NCBI RefSeq assembly: GCF_002407605.1
Contig: NZ_NXGV01000002.1
Span: 310,001-374,000 of the forward strand
Reading direction: 5' to 3'
Origin: Marinobacter sp. ANT_B65
Lineage (GTDB): Bacteria > Pseudomonadota > Gammaproteobacteria > Pseudomonadales > Oleiphilaceae
Length of the DNA stretch: 64,000 bases
This document shows positions 1 to 8,838 of this stretch, in pieces (position 1 is the first letter of the stretch; every line of letters starts with the position of its first letter). The translations under genes were made by a program, and so were the position numbers. The notes beneath the pieces were generated by a model, which was not told the origin of the DNA, ran no database searches, and saw only the letters and a program-made list of their open reading frames with translations.

Positions 1-1055
1 ACTGGACGGTAAACATGACCCCGGGGGTAACCGGTACCAGTAACGATATTTTTGACCTTCATATGACCATTTTCTGGATCTGCGTCGCCATTGGCGTTGT
101 GGTATTCGGGATCATGTTCTGGTCTATCTTCGCCCACCGCAAGTCCCAGGGCGCAAAACCTGCAAATTTTCATGAGAATACACTGGTTGAGATCCTGTGG
201 ACCCTCATACCGCTTGTGATTCTCGTCATTATGGCGATTCCAGCCACTGCAACCCTGATAGATATGTACGACACCACTGAGTCAGATATAGACATCAAGG
301 TGACGGGGTATCAGTGGAAATGGCAGTACGAATATATAAATGAAGATTTTGGTTACTTTTCCAACCTTGCAACACCGTCAGACCAGATCAGTAACAGGCA
401 GGCCAAGGGTGAAAACTACCTGCTGGAGGTGGATAACCCTATGGTTATTCCTGTGGGTAAAAAGATCCGTTTCCTGCTGACGGCAAACGACGTAATACAT
501 TCCTGGTGGGTGCCGGACTTTGGCGTCAAGAAGGATGCTATCCCTGGTTTTATCAATGAAGCCTGGACCCGTGTGGACAAGCCGGGCACTTACCGAGGCC
601 AGTGTACCGAGCTATGTGGCAAAGACCATGGGTTTATGCCCGTGGTGGTGAAAGCTGTGTCAGAAGAAGATTACAACATCTGGGTTAACCAACAGATTGC
701 CATGGCAGAGAAAGAGCGTGAGCTGACCCAGAAAGACTGGACCATGGAAGAACTGCTGGAACGAGGTGAGAAAGCTTACGCGACCGCCTGCGCGGCCTGT
801 CACCAGGCTGATGGCAGCGGTGTGCCGCCGGCCTTCCCTGCACTCAGGGGCAGCGCTATTGCGACCGGAGATATAGCCGATCACATCAATATCGTGGTGA
901 ACGGCAAACCGGGCACGGCTATGCAGGCCTTCGGTGGCCAGCTGAATGAAGCAGATCTTGCAGCCATCATTACCTACGAGCGTAACGCCTGGGGTAACAA
1001 GGTTGGCGACATGGTCACGCCGAAAGAAATCTTCGATTACAAGAACTCACAGTAA
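1..1055 (+). CDS. coxB: Cytochrome c oxidase subunit II with fused cytochrome c domain (5'-partial)
   Basis: Electron-entry subunit of an aa3/caa3-type terminal oxidase, inner membrane with a periplasmic head. The gene runs in from the left edge: in-frame codons from base 3 (Trp-Thr-Val-Asn) precede the first Met at base 15 with no stop, so the signal peptide and true start lie outside the window. Counting from that Met, membrane segments span about 17-40 and 60-85. CuA ligands are H162, C197, C201, H205 and M208 in the CTELCGKDHGFM block. A C-terminal cytochrome c domain carries CAACH at 259-263. The fused heme c makes it caa3-like, as in many Pseudomonas relatives. It heads the cluster with coxA, ctaG and ctaE. 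Confidence 0.97.
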   Translation, partial: WTVNMTPGVTGTSNDIFDLHMTIFWICVAIGVVVFGIMFWSIFAHRKSQGAKPANFHENTLVEILWTLIPLVILVIMAIPATATLIDMYDTTESDIDIKVTGYQWKWQYEYINEDFGYFSNLATPSDQISNRQAKGENYLLEVDNPMVIPVGKKIRFLLTANDVIHSWWVPDFGVKKDAIPGFINEAWTRVDKPGTYRGQCTELCGKDHGFMPVVVKAVSEEDYNIWVNQQIAMAEKERELTQKDWTMEELLERGEKAYATACAACHQADGSGVPPAFPALRGSAIATGDIADHINIVVNGKPGTAMQAFGGQLNEADLAAIITYERNAWGNKVGDMVTPKEIFDYKNSQ

Positions 1056-1112
1056 TCAACGCCGGATAACAGCTATCACCAGCCACAATAATTGGCGGTA
1101 ACGGGGGTTTTA

Positions 1113-2696
1113 ATGAGTGCGGTTGCAGATACCCACGCCCAGGAACATCATCATGGCCCGGCTAGCGGCATCAGTCGCTGGCTGCTGACCACTAATCACA
1201 AAGATATCGGGACCATGTACCTGATATTCAGCTTTACCATGTTCCTTCTGGGGGGAACCATGGCAATGGTTATACGGGCTGAACTGTTCCAGCCGGGCTT
1301 GCAGATTGTCCAGCCGGAATTCTTCAACCAGATGACCACCATGCATGGTCTGATCATGGTATTTGGTGCTGTTATGCCTGCATTTGTAGGGCTGGCAAAC
1401 TGGATGGTGCCGCTGATGATCGGCGCGCCGGACATGGCCCTGCCGCGGATGAACAACTGGAGTTTCTGGCTGCTGCCCTGTGCATTCCTGATACTGGTTT
1501 CAACGCTGTTCATGGAAGGCGGTGCGCCTAACTTCGGCTGGACATTTTACGCGCCGCTTTCCACTACTTACGGGCCGCCGAGCACAACCTTCTTTATTTT
1601 CGCCATCCACATCATGGGTGTGTCGTCGATCATGGGGGCCATTAACGTTATCGCCACGATACTGAATATGCGAGCGCCCGGCATGACCATGATGAAAATG
1701 CCCATGTTTGTGTGGACCTGGCTGATTACTGCGTTTTTGCTTATTGCGGTAATGCCGGTGCTGGCAGGTGTAGTCACCATGATGCTGATGGACATCAACT
1801 TTGGAACCAGCTTCTTCAATGCCGCCGGTGGTGGTGACCCGGTTCTGTTCCAGCATGTGTTCTGGTTCTTCGGGCATCCGGAGGTTTACATCATGATTCT
1901 GCCGGCGTTTGGTGCGGTATCGCATATTATCCCGGCGTTTTCGCGTAAGCGGCTGTTTGGTTATGCCTCGATGGTGTACGCGGTGGGCGCGATTGCACTG
2001 CTTTCGTTCCTGGTATGGGCGCACCATATGTTTACCGTAGGTGTTCCCGTCGCCGGGCAGCTGTTCTTTATGTACGCCACCCTGCTGATTGCCGTCCCGA
2101 CAGGGGTGAAGGTGTTTAACTGGGTTGCCACTATGTTCCGGGGCTCTCTTACCTTTGAGGCTCCCATGTTGTTTGCCGTCGCTTTTGTCATCCTGTTTAC
2201 GATCGGTGGTTTCTCCGGCCTGATGCTGGCGATTGCCCCGGCAGACTTCCAGTACCACGACACCTATTTTGTGGTTGCCCACTTCCATTACGTTCTGGTT
2301 CCTGGCGCCATATTTGGCATCTTCGCTTCGGCATACTTCTGGCTGCCCAAGTGGACCGGTCATATGTATGACGAAACCCTGGCCAAAACCCATTTCTGGT
2401 TGTCGTTTATCGGGATGAACCTGGCCTTTTTCCCGATGCACTTTCTGGGTCTTGCCGGCATGCCCCGCCGGATTCCTGACTACGCTCTGCAGTTTGCTGA
2501 TTTCAATATGGTGTCGAGTATCGGGGCCTTCATGTTTGGCTCGACCCAGCTATTGTTCCTTCTGATCGTAGTGAAGTGTGTGAAAGGCGGGGAGAAAGCG
2601 CCTGCCAAGCCATGGGAAGGTGCAGAGGGGCTGGAATGGACAGTTCCTTCTCCAGCGCCTTATCACACCTTTTCCACTCCACCTGTTGTGAAGTAG
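1113..2696 (+). CDS. coxA: Cytochrome c oxidase subunit I
   Basis: Catalytic heme-copper subunit that reduces O2 and pumps protons; about 12 membrane segments, 527 residues. Ligand residues are visible: H78 (heme a, in TMHG), HPEVY at 255-259 with the CuB His and its cross-linked Tyr, the HH pair at 304-305 (CuB), and HFHY with H390 (heme a3) and H392 (heme a). A TTG at 1092 would add seven residues. The ATG at 1113 is preferred because it follows a G-run (1103-1107) and gives the usual short N-terminus. It lies 57 bp after coxB in the same operon. Confidence 0.97.
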   Translation: MSAVADTHAQEHHHGPASGISRWLLTTNHKDIGTMYLIFSFTMFLLGGTMAMVIRAELFQPGLQIVQPEFFNQMTTMHGLIMVFGAVMPAFVGLANWMVPLMIGAPDMALPRMNNWSFWLLPCAFLILVSTLFMEGGAPNFGWTFYAPLSTTYGPPSTTFFIFAIHIMGVSSIMGAINVIATILNMRAPGMTMMKMPMFVWTWLITAFLLIAVMPVLAGVVTMMLMDINFGTSFFNAAGGGDPVLFQHVFWFFGHPEVYIMILPAFGAVSHIIPAFSRKRLFGYASMVYAVGAIALLSFLVWAHHMFTVGVPVAGQLFFMYATLLIAVPTGVKVFNWVATMFRGSLTFEAPMLFAVAFVILFTIGGFSGLMLAIAPADFQYHDTYFVVAHFHYVLVPGAIFGIFASAYFWLPKWTGHMYDETLAKTHFWLSFIGMNLAFFPMHFLGLAGMPRRIPDYALQFADFNMVSSIGAFMFGSTQLLFLLIVVKCVKGGEKAPAKPWEGAEGLEWTVPSPAPYHTFSTPPVVK

Positions 2697-2709
2697 GAGG
2701 CAGGACTCA

Positions 2710-3300
2710 ATGGCCGAGCAGCCGGTAGATACGCCTACTCCCCAGCGCACCAATGCGCGGGTTGTCGGCTGGTGTCTCGCCAGCGTGGCCGGCATGTTTG
2801 CCTTCGGTTTTGCGATGGTGCCTTTGTACGATGTTTTTTGTGACATCACCGGCATCAATGGCAAAACCAGTGGCCGGTACGAGTCCACCGAAGTTTCGGT
2901 TGCGGATATGAAACGCACCGTCAAAGTACAGTTTCTGGCCCAGAACGGGCCGGATATGCCTTGGGTTTTTCGTCCGGTATCCCGAAGTGTGGAAGTTCAT
3001 CCAGGCGAGGCAATTACTGTAAGTTTTTATGCCGAGAATCCTACCGACAGGGATATGGTCGGGCAGGCGGTGCCCAGCCTGTCGCCATCTGAAGGGACTC
3101 TGTACTTCCATAAAACAGAGTGTTTCTGCTTTAACCAGCAACCGCTGGCAGCCGGCGAGAACACAGAAATGCCTCTGGTTTTCATCGTGGACCGGGACCT
3201 GCCCAGCCACATTACCAAGTTGACGCTGTCCTATACCCTTTATGACCAGGGTGAACCACAAACTGCGGTTTTTAAAACAACAACAATCGATAATGGATAA
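2710..3300 (+). CDS. ctaG: Cytochrome c oxidase assembly protein CtaG/Cox11
   Basis: Copper chaperone that delivers copper to the CuB site of subunit I. The 196-residue protein has a short cytoplasmic N-terminus, one membrane segment at about 19-42 and a periplasmic immunoglobulin-like domain. The copper-binding pair CFCF follows KTEC in the second half, as expected for Cox11. A strong ribosome site (AGGAGG) sits just before the ATG, 13 bp after the coxA stop. Position between coxA and ctaE is the classic proteobacterial arrangement. Confidence 0.96.
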   Translation: MAEQPVDTPTPQRTNARVVGWCLASVAGMFAFGFAMVPLYDVFCDITGINGKTSGRYESTEVSVADMKRTVKVQFLAQNGPDMPWVFRPVSRSVEVHPGEAITVSFYAENPTDRDMVGQAVPSLSPSEGTLYFHKTECFCFNQQPLAAGENTEMPLVFIVDRDLPSHITKLTLSYTLYDQGEPQTAVFKTTTIDNG

Positions 3301-3316
3301 GCCATCGGAGACTGCT

Positions 3317-4204
3317 ATGGCGGACTTTCAGACCTACTACGTTCCCGAACAGAGCAAATGGCCTATTGTTGCCACCGTCGGCCTTGGGGTGACCCTCTAC
3401 GGTGCCGCCTCAATTATGGTCAGCAGCAACCATGGAGGCAGCACCAGCGGTGACTGGATGATTTTTGCGGTTGGCATGCTGATCATGATTTATATGCTGT
3501 TTGGCTGGTTTGGCAGCGTGATTAAAGAAAGCCGCTCCGGATTGTACAGCCCTCAGATGGATCGCTCATTCCGTTGGGGTATGAGCTGGTTCATTTTCTC
3601 GGAGATCATGTTTTTTGCGGCCTTTTTCGGAGCACTTTTCTATGCTCGTGTGTTTGTTGTGCCATGGCTCGGGGGGGAAGGTGACAGGGGTAGTTCCAAC
3701 ATGCTTTGGGAGGGGTTTGAGGCAACCTGGCCATTGATCAACAACCCGGACCCGGAAGCCTTCCCGGCACCGAAATCGGTCATCGGAGCCTGGGGCTTAC
3801 CGCTGATAAACACCGTTCTGCTGGTCACTTCATCATTTACCGTGACGGTAGCGCATCACGCGCTCAAAGCCGGCAACCGAAAGAAAGTGAAAATCTGGTT
3901 GGGAGCGACCATTGTGCTGGCTCTCGCATTCCTGTTTTTACAGGCAGAAGAGTATGTGCATGCCTATCAGGACCTCAATCTGACGCTTCAGTCCGGTATA
4001 TACGGCAGTACCTTTTTTATGCTCACCGGTTTTCATGGCGTTCATGTGATGCTGGGTACGCTGATGCTGATCATTATGCTGATACGCATTCACAAAGGGC
4101 ATTTCTCCTCGGATAACCATTTCGGATTTGAGGCAACTTCCTGGTACTGGCACTTTGTGGATGTGGTCTGGCTGGGTTTGTTTGTGTTCGTGTATGTCAT
4201 CTGA
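3317..4204 (+). CDS. ctaE: Cytochrome c oxidase subunit III
   Basis: Third core subunit of the oxidase, a seven-helix membrane protein that stabilises subunit I and its proton uptake. The 295-residue product shows typical blocks, including the FHGVHV segment and a C-terminal helix with WYWHFVDVVWL. Start choice: the ATG at 3317 has GGAG six bases upstream and gives the usual MADFQTYYVP N-terminus. An in-frame ATG at 3293 would overlap the end of ctaG and has no ribosome site. Last structural gene of the co-directional block. Confidence 0.96.
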   Translation: MADFQTYYVPEQSKWPIVATVGLGVTLYGAASIMVSSNHGGSTSGDWMIFAVGMLIMIYMLFGWFGSVIKESRSGLYSPQMDRSFRWGMSWFIFSEIMFFAAFFGALFYARVFVVPWLGGEGDRGSSNMLWEGFEATWPLINNPDPEAFPAPKSVIGAWGLPLINTVLLVTSSFTVTVAHHALKAGNRKKVKIWLGATIVLALAFLFLQAEEYVHAYQDLNLTLQSGIYGSTFFMLTGFHGVHVMLGTLMLIIMLIRIHKGHFSSDNHFGFEATSWYWHFVDVVWLGLFVFVYVI

Positions 4205-4222
4205 GGTGACCGGGAGCCCCTG

Positions 4223-4426
4223 TCAGGGAGTCGGGTGCAGTGTCAGGCTCCCTTGCCACAGTGACAGAAGAATTACCGCCAGCAAAAGTACGCTGAGCGT
4301 TACCCGGACAGCGAGGGAGTTCACTACACGGTTGGTTTTTCCGCCGTCTTTTATGAGAAAGAACAGACCGCTGAAAAGGCTGACGATAACGGCGAGCATG
4401 AGGAAAATGATGAGGGCTTTGAGCAT
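4223..4426 (-). CDS. DUF2909-like small twin-transmembrane protein
   Basis: A 67-residue protein with two hydrophobic helices (about 3-25 and 40-60) joined by a short charged loop (KDGGKTNR). This size and layout match the DUF2909 family, which I know from cox clusters of Pseudomonas-like bacteria, usually on the strand opposite to the oxidase genes as here. No function is established. It converges with ctaE (18 bp apart) and is divergent from the SURF1 gene (54 bp apart). Its place points to a role in oxidase biogenesis, which is inference. Confidence 0.8.
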   Translation of the reverse strand: MLKALIIFLMLAVIVSLFSGLFFLIKDGGKTNRVVNSLAVRVTLSVLLLAVILLSLWQGSLTLHPTP

Positions 4427-4480
4427 AAAGAATCTCTCTGGTTTTTATTCTGACTGCTGCCAGATTCACTATAGCAGACC

Positions 4481-5218
4481 ATGACGACGGCAAAGAAAAA
4501 CCCTCGGGAATGGCACCTTGACTGGCGTTTGATGATTTTTACTGGCGCTTTCCTGCCACTTTTGGTGAGCCTGGGAATCTGGCAACTGAATCGGGCGGAA
4601 GAAAAACAGGCAATACTTGAACAGTGGCAGCAAGAGGCCCGGAATCTGGACTGGCCAGAGTTGGTAGGGAATGGCCTGGAAAATGGCAGGCCGGTGACGG
4701 TAACCGGGCTTTATGATGACCGAAGCTGGCTGCTGGATAACCGGACTCGAGATGGAATTGCGGGTTACGAGGTACTGACGGCGTTCCATCCGCTTCAGGG
4801 GCCACCGGTTCTGGTCAACAGGGGCTGGGTTGCTGCGCCGAGGACGAGAAATGAACTGCCCGATGTGACCCCTCCCGAGGGTGTGTTCAGCCTGACTGGA
4901 CGGCTGGGTGAGTACCCGGAACCCCCGGTTTTATCGGGCAGGTCATTACCGGCAGATGGCTGGCCCCGGAGGGTGCAGATGCTTCCCGGACTGGTCGCAA
5001 GAGCTGAAGTCGCGAATCTGCCTGAGGCCATTATCCGGCTGCAGGACAATAAACAGCCCGGAGCTTACCGGGCTGACTGGGCGCCGGATCTGATGGGGCC
5101 GCAGACACATTACGGATATGCGACACAATGGTTTGCGCTTGCCATGGTGCTGACTATATTGAGTGTAGTAGCGAGTTATCGAAAGACAGGAGCCAATAAT
5201 GACAATGACAATGGCTAA
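4481..5218 (+). CDS. SURF1-family cytochrome oxidase assembly protein
   Basis: SURF1/Shy1 family protein, implicated in heme a insertion into subunit I. The 245 residues show the family layout: an N-terminal membrane helix (about 18-36) ending in GIWQLNRAEEK, a periplasmic domain with the RTRDGIAGYEVLTAF and VNRGWV blocks, and a C-terminal helix after HYGYATQWF. It begins a second co-directional group running through ctaA and cyoE, and its 3' end overlaps the next gene by 20 bp, so translation is probably coupled. Confidence 0.93.
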   Translation: MTTAKKNPREWHLDWRLMIFTGAFLPLLVSLGIWQLNRAEEKQAILEQWQQEARNLDWPELVGNGLENGRPVTVTGLYDDRSWLLDNRTRDGIAGYEVLTAFHPLQGPPVLVNRGWVAAPRTRNELPDVTPPEGVFSLTGRLGEYPEPPVLSGRSLPADGWPRRVQMLPGLVARAEVANLPEAIIRLQDNKQPGAYRADWAPDLMGPQTHYGYATQWFALAMVLTILSVVASYRKTGANNDNDNG

Positions 5219-5849
5219 CCGGATACCACAGCGGGAGGAGGCAGAAGGCCCGTCCCCGGAACAGATACGCAGAGGTCGTCGCACCGCGATTCTGTTGTTT
5301 TCCCTTGGCTTCGGGCCGATGATTCTGGCCACAGTGATGTTCTATACCGGCTGGTTGAATCCGGCGGGACACACCAACCAGGGCGTGCTGATCACTCCAG
5401 CGGTGCAGGTGGCGGATCTGGGTCTTGAGACGCTTTCGGGAGAGCCTCTCGACAGGCGCTTCAGTGCAGCCCGGACGGATCCCCAATGGTTGCTTGTAGT
5501 TGTGGCTGGCGAGTGTGACAACCGTTGTGAAGAGCTTCTCTATCTGTCGCGGCAAGCGAACATCGCACTGGGCAAAAATGCCAGCCGTGTATCCAGAGCT
5601 GCTGTTCTGGGCGGTATTACCGGCGATCTGGCCGCGCGCTGGCCCACGGAATACCGGTTAATGGAGCGTCTGGTACCTGCGCCGGGTACAACGCCGGCCT
5701 GGCCCGCAGGCATCAATCCGGAAAAAGAGCCGCGCATCATGCTGATTGATCCTTTCGGGAATGTGATGATGCACTATGGCCCGGAAAATTCTGGCAAGGA
5801 CATGCTCAAAGATCTGAAACACCTGCTCAAATTATCACAGGTGGGCTGA
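5199..5849 (+). CDS. Membrane-anchored SCO/thioredoxin-like protein of the cox cluster
   Basis: A 216-residue protein of unknown function. It has a charged N-terminus, one membrane helix (about 30-52) and a periplasmic domain. The domain has CDNRC at 106-110, a CxxxC motif with the spacing used by SCO copper chaperones, and a late DPFGNVMMHYG block resembling the end of a thioredoxin fold. Three in-frame ATGs occur (5199, 5205, 5211); the first has AGGAG five to six bases upstream. It sits between SURF1 and ctaA as in Pseudomonas oxidase clusters. A copper or redox role in oxidase assembly is inferred. Confidence 0.75.
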   Translation: MTMTMANRIPQREEAEGPSPEQIRRGRRTAILLFSLGFGPMILATVMFYTGWLNPAGHTNQGVLITPAVQVADLGLETLSGEPLDRRFSAARTDPQWLLVVVAGECDNRCEELLYLSRQANIALGKNASRVSRAAVLGGITGDLAARWPTEYRLMERLVPAPGTTPAWPAGINPEKEPRIMLIDPFGNVMMHYGPENSGKDMLKDLKHLLKLSQVG

Positions 5850-5871
5850 AATTCAGCCTGGAGGAGTGACC

Positions 5872-7011
5872 TTGCATCATTCGCCCGCCACTGCACACCC
5901 GGCCAAAGCCATGGTTAACTGGGCAACATTCGCGGTGCTTCTTGCCATTGTGGTGATCATGCTGGGAGCATGGACCCGCCTGGTTCATGCTGGCCTGGGT
6001 TGCCCCGACTGGCCGGGTTGTTACGGATTTATCACCGTGCCCCAGAGCGAGGCGAGCATTGCGATCGCCAATGCCCGCTTTCCGGATACCCCGGTGGATG
6101 TGGCCAAGGGCTGGCCGGAAATGATCCACCGCTACGCAGCCGGTACGCTGGGGCTGGTGGTGTTCGGCCTGGCTGCCTGCGCGGTACGTCAGCGCCGAAG
6201 CGGCGTGCCTTTCAGACTACCCCTGTTCATCGCCGCGTTCATTCTGCTGCAGGGGGCTTTCGGTATGTGGACGGTCACTCTGAAGCTCTGGCCGCAGGTT
6301 GTTGCTCTTCACCTGTTGGGTGGTTTTACAACACTGAGCCTGCTCACTTTGCTGGTTCTTCGTCTTCGGAAGTTTGCGGCTCGCCAGGCAGCGGCTATCC
6401 CTGAAACATATGCCTCTGCAATCAGGCCCGCACCGGCTTGCGGTCTGGCGGGTTTTCGCCCATGGCTTTTCGGGGGGCTGTTTCTGGTCATTATGCAGAT
6501 AGCACTTGGAGCCTGGACAGCAGCGAATTACGCGGCCGTCGCCTGTACCGATCTGCCAACCTGTCAGGGCCAGTGGTGGCCAGAAGGTATGGATTTTCAA
6601 CATGGTTTTGATATTACCCAGCATGTCGGCCCTAACTATCTTGGAGGGCAGCTCAACGCGGATGGGCGGGTAGCGATTCACGTAACCCACAGGGCAGGTG
6701 CTTTGGTGGTTCTGGCGTATTTTACCGTTCTGCTGGTTTTGCTCTGGCGCAGGGCCTCCAGCCGGGGTCTGCGCGGCTCTGTTCTGCTGGTTACAGCTGC
6801 CCTGGCCGCCCAGATCAGTCTCGGGCTTGCCAACGTTCTGTTTTATATTCCTCTTCCGGTTGCTGTTGCCCATAACGCTATGGGCGCAGGGCTGCTGCTG
6901 TCGGTCATTTACCTGACCTGGCGGCACTATCAGTTGATGCAGTTGTCACCACAGCCAAAGATTGAAACAGCAATACATACAACAACAATGAATCAGGAGA
7001 TTACGGCATGA
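5872..7011 (+). CDS. ctaA: Heme A synthase (COX15/CtaA family)
   Basis: Converts heme O to heme A for the aa3 oxidase; polytopic inner-membrane protein of about eight helices, 379 residues. Family marks include CPDWPGC near the N-terminus, a second Cys pair (ACTDLPTC), and His residues in the IHRYAAG, LHLLGG, THRAG and HNAMG blocks that hold the hemes. Start choice: GGAGG at 5860-5864 is seven bases from TTG 5872, whereas GTG 5866 would leave almost no spacing. The stop overlaps the cyoE start as ATGA. Confidence 0.95.
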   Translation: MHHSPATAHPAKAMVNWATFAVLLAIVVIMLGAWTRLVHAGLGCPDWPGCYGFITVPQSEASIAIANARFPDTPVDVAKGWPEMIHRYAAGTLGLVVFGLAACAVRQRRSGVPFRLPLFIAAFILLQGAFGMWTVTLKLWPQVVALHLLGGFTTLSLLTLLVLRLRKFAARQAAAIPETYASAIRPAPACGLAGFRPWLFGGLFLVIMQIALGAWTAANYAAVACTDLPTCQGQWWPEGMDFQHGFDITQHVGPNYLGGQLNADGRVAIHVTHRAGALVVLAYFTVLLVLLWRRASSRGLRGSVLLVTAALAAQISLGLANVLFYIPLPVAVAHNAMGAGLLLSVIYLTWRHYQLMQLSPQPKIETAIHTTTMNQEITA

Positions 7012-7928
7012 GTGAGCATGTAGACGTACTGCCGGCCCAAGGGGTTGCCATTGAGTCCACCCGCTCGATTTCCTGGCGGGATTACCTGGAACTGACCAAG
7101 CCCCGGGTTGTGGCGCTGATGATCCTGACATCGGTAATCGGTATGTTGCTGGCGACTTCCGGATTGCCGAGCTGGACCGTACTGATATACGGCAACCTGG
7201 GTATTGCTCTGCTTGCAGGTGCTGCAGCCGTGGTTAATCACGTGGTTGATCAGAAAATTGATACGGTTATGGCCCGTACCCGCAAACGTCCGGTTGCCAC
7301 GGGCAGGATTTCCCCGGTAGAAGCAATCGTATTTGCAGCGTTACTGGCCTGTGTTGGTATGGTTGTGTTGATGTGGCAGGTAAATCACCTGACGGCCTGG
7401 CTCACCCTTGCTTCTCTGGTAGGGTATGCCGGTGTTTACACGTTGTTTCTTAAACGCGCGACTCCCCAGAACATCACTATCGGTGGTCTCGCAGGGGCTA
7501 TGCCACCCCTGCTTGGCTGGACGGCAGTTACCGGCCAGGTAGATGGCCATGCACTGCTTCTGGTTCTGATCATCTTCGCCTGGACCCCACCCCACTTCTG
7601 GGCGCTGGCCATTCACCGCAAAGAGGAATATGCGAAGGCCGGTATCCCCATGCTGCCCGTCACCCACGGTAATAAATACACTGAACTGCATATCCTGCTT
7701 TATACGCTCATGTTGCTGGCTGTCAGCCTGCTACCATTTGTCACAGGTATGTCCGGCTGGATTTACCTGGCCGGGGCCCTCGTATTAGGCTTACGCTTTC
7801 TGCACTATGCTGTGCGCTTGATTAAGGGTGATGACCGGCGAGTTGCACTGAACACCTTCAAATACTCCATCACTTACCTGATGGCTTTGTTTGTGGTACT
7901 TCTTGTGGATCACTTTGTGTTTTTCTGA
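7008..7928 (+). CDS. cyoE: Protoheme IX farnesyltransferase (heme O synthase)
   Basis: UbiA-family prenyltransferase that adds a farnesyl group to protoheme IX to give heme O, the substrate of CtaA. The 306 residues include the LTKPRVV start block, the first Asp-rich motif in NHVVDQKIDTVMARTRKRP, and a second block around HRKEEYAKAGIPMLP. The ATG overlaps the ctaA stop by 4 bp, so the two heme steps are translationally coupled. A long hairpin repeat begins 16 bp after the stop. Confidence 0.96.
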   Translation: MSEHVDVLPAQGVAIESTRSISWRDYLELTKPRVVALMILTSVIGMLLATSGLPSWTVLIYGNLGIALLAGAAAVVNHVVDQKIDTVMARTRKRPVATGRISPVEAIVFAALLACVGMVVLMWQVNHLTAWLTLASLVGYAGVYTLFLKRATPQNITIGGLAGAMPPLLGWTAVTGQVDGHALLLVLIIFAWTPPHFWALAIHRKEEYAKAGIPMLPVTHGNKYTELHILLYTLMLLAVSLLPFVTGMSGWIYLAGALVLGLRFLHYAVRLIKGDDRRVALNTFKYSITYLMALFVVLLVDHFVFF

Positions 7929-7944
7929 CTTGGTGCACACGCGC

Positions 7945-8037
7945 CAGCAGGAGGGGGGGAGCCTTTTCCGCCGGGAAAAAATGTCTGAGCGCAGCGAGTT
8001 GTTTTTCCCAGAGGAAAAGGCTCCCCTCCTCCTGCTG
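7945..8037 (+). repeat. Long-hairpin intergenic repeat, copy 1
   Basis: A 93-bp hairpin. Outer arms of 25 bp (7945-7969 and 8013-8037) pair with a single G-T wobble. An inner 8-bp stem GGGAAAAA/TTTTTCCC (7973-7980, 8002-8009) encloses a 21-base loop containing CTGAGCGCAGCGAG. The inner stem and loop recur almost unchanged in two further copies, but the outer arms differ. It lies between cyoE and the SCO gene. Confidence 0.9.
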
Positions 8038-8075
8038 TCATTGCGTTACTGCTGAGTTGGCCAATTGGAGTAATG

Positions 8076-8741
8076 ATGAATCGTTCAGTTCGGGTGACCT
8101 TGTTTGCACTTCTGCTACTGGTGGTGCTGATTTTTGGTGGGGTTGTAGGGCGGCAGGTGTTTCTGGCCGATGGTGGGGAACCCGCACCGGCGCCGGATCT
8201 GGCTGAAATGAACACTTATGTTTATGACCAGCCGCGGCCGCTGGCAGAATTTACACTTACCAATGAAAACGGAGAAACCGTAACCCGGGAGAACCTGAAG
8301 GGGCGGTGGACGTTTGCATTCGTGGGTTACACAAATTGCCCTGATATCTGCCCGGCGGCCATGGCGAATCTGCGCCGTACCGATAAACTGCTGTCAAATG
8401 AGTTGCCGCAGCCGGACTATCTTCTGGTCAGTGCAGATCCGGAGCACGACACGCCGGAGCAGCTAAAGGCCTACACAGGCTTTTTTGGTGAGAACTTTCA
8501 TGGTTTAACCGGGGATCTGGAAACCTTGCGTGAGTTGGCGAAAAGCCTGAGTGCGGTTTTTGTGCATCGCGAGGTGGATGGGCAGTTGCTGGTCGACCAC
8601 AGCGGGCATTTCGCGCTGGTGAACCCGGATGGTGAACTCGCTGCCGTTATTCAACCGCCCCATAACCCGGAGCAGCTGGCTGAGGCTTTCGAGCGCATCT
8701 ATCTGTGGGCGAAAATCAATCATGACAAGGCCTCATCCTGA
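8076..8741 (+). CDS. SCO1/SenC-family copper chaperone
   Basis: Membrane-tethered thioredoxin-fold protein that helps assemble the CuA site of subunit II. The 221 residues have an N-terminal helix (about 7-28), the copper/redox motif CPDIC with C88 and C92, and a late conserved His in VDHSGHF (175-178). These are all the SCO ligands. ATGs occur at 8073 and 8076; 8076 is preferred because GGAG at 8067-8070 is then five bases away. It is separated from cyoE by the hairpin repeat, so it may have its own promoter. Confidence 0.94.
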   Translation: MNRSVRVTLFALLLLVVLIFGGVVGRQVFLADGGEPAPAPDLAEMNTYVYDQPRPLAEFTLTNENGETVTRENLKGRWTFAFVGYTNCPDICPAAMANLRRTDKLLSNELPQPDYLLVSADPEHDTPEQLKAYTGFFGENFHGLTGDLETLRELAKSLSAVFVHREVDGQLLVDHSGHFALVNPDGELAAVIQPPHNPEQLAEAFERIYLWAKINHDKASS

Positions 8742-8838
8742 GGCCGCTGGACCGGTTATTCTGCCAAGGTCAGGCTGACACAACAGTGCGACTCGCATAA
8801 ACTGCCCGGCTGAAAACAAACCCGCCGGAACAGACCTT

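Noticed and set aside
1500..2441. Long minus-strand open frame (313 codons) inside coxA
   Set aside because: It is an antisense shadow of a membrane-protein gene: composition is rich in His, Arg and Gln with no domain, and coxA is certain on the other strand.
4128..4484. Plus-strand open frame after ctaE
   Set aside because: It covers the DUF2909-like gene on the other strand, starts inside ctaE and has no ribosome site or protein-like pattern.
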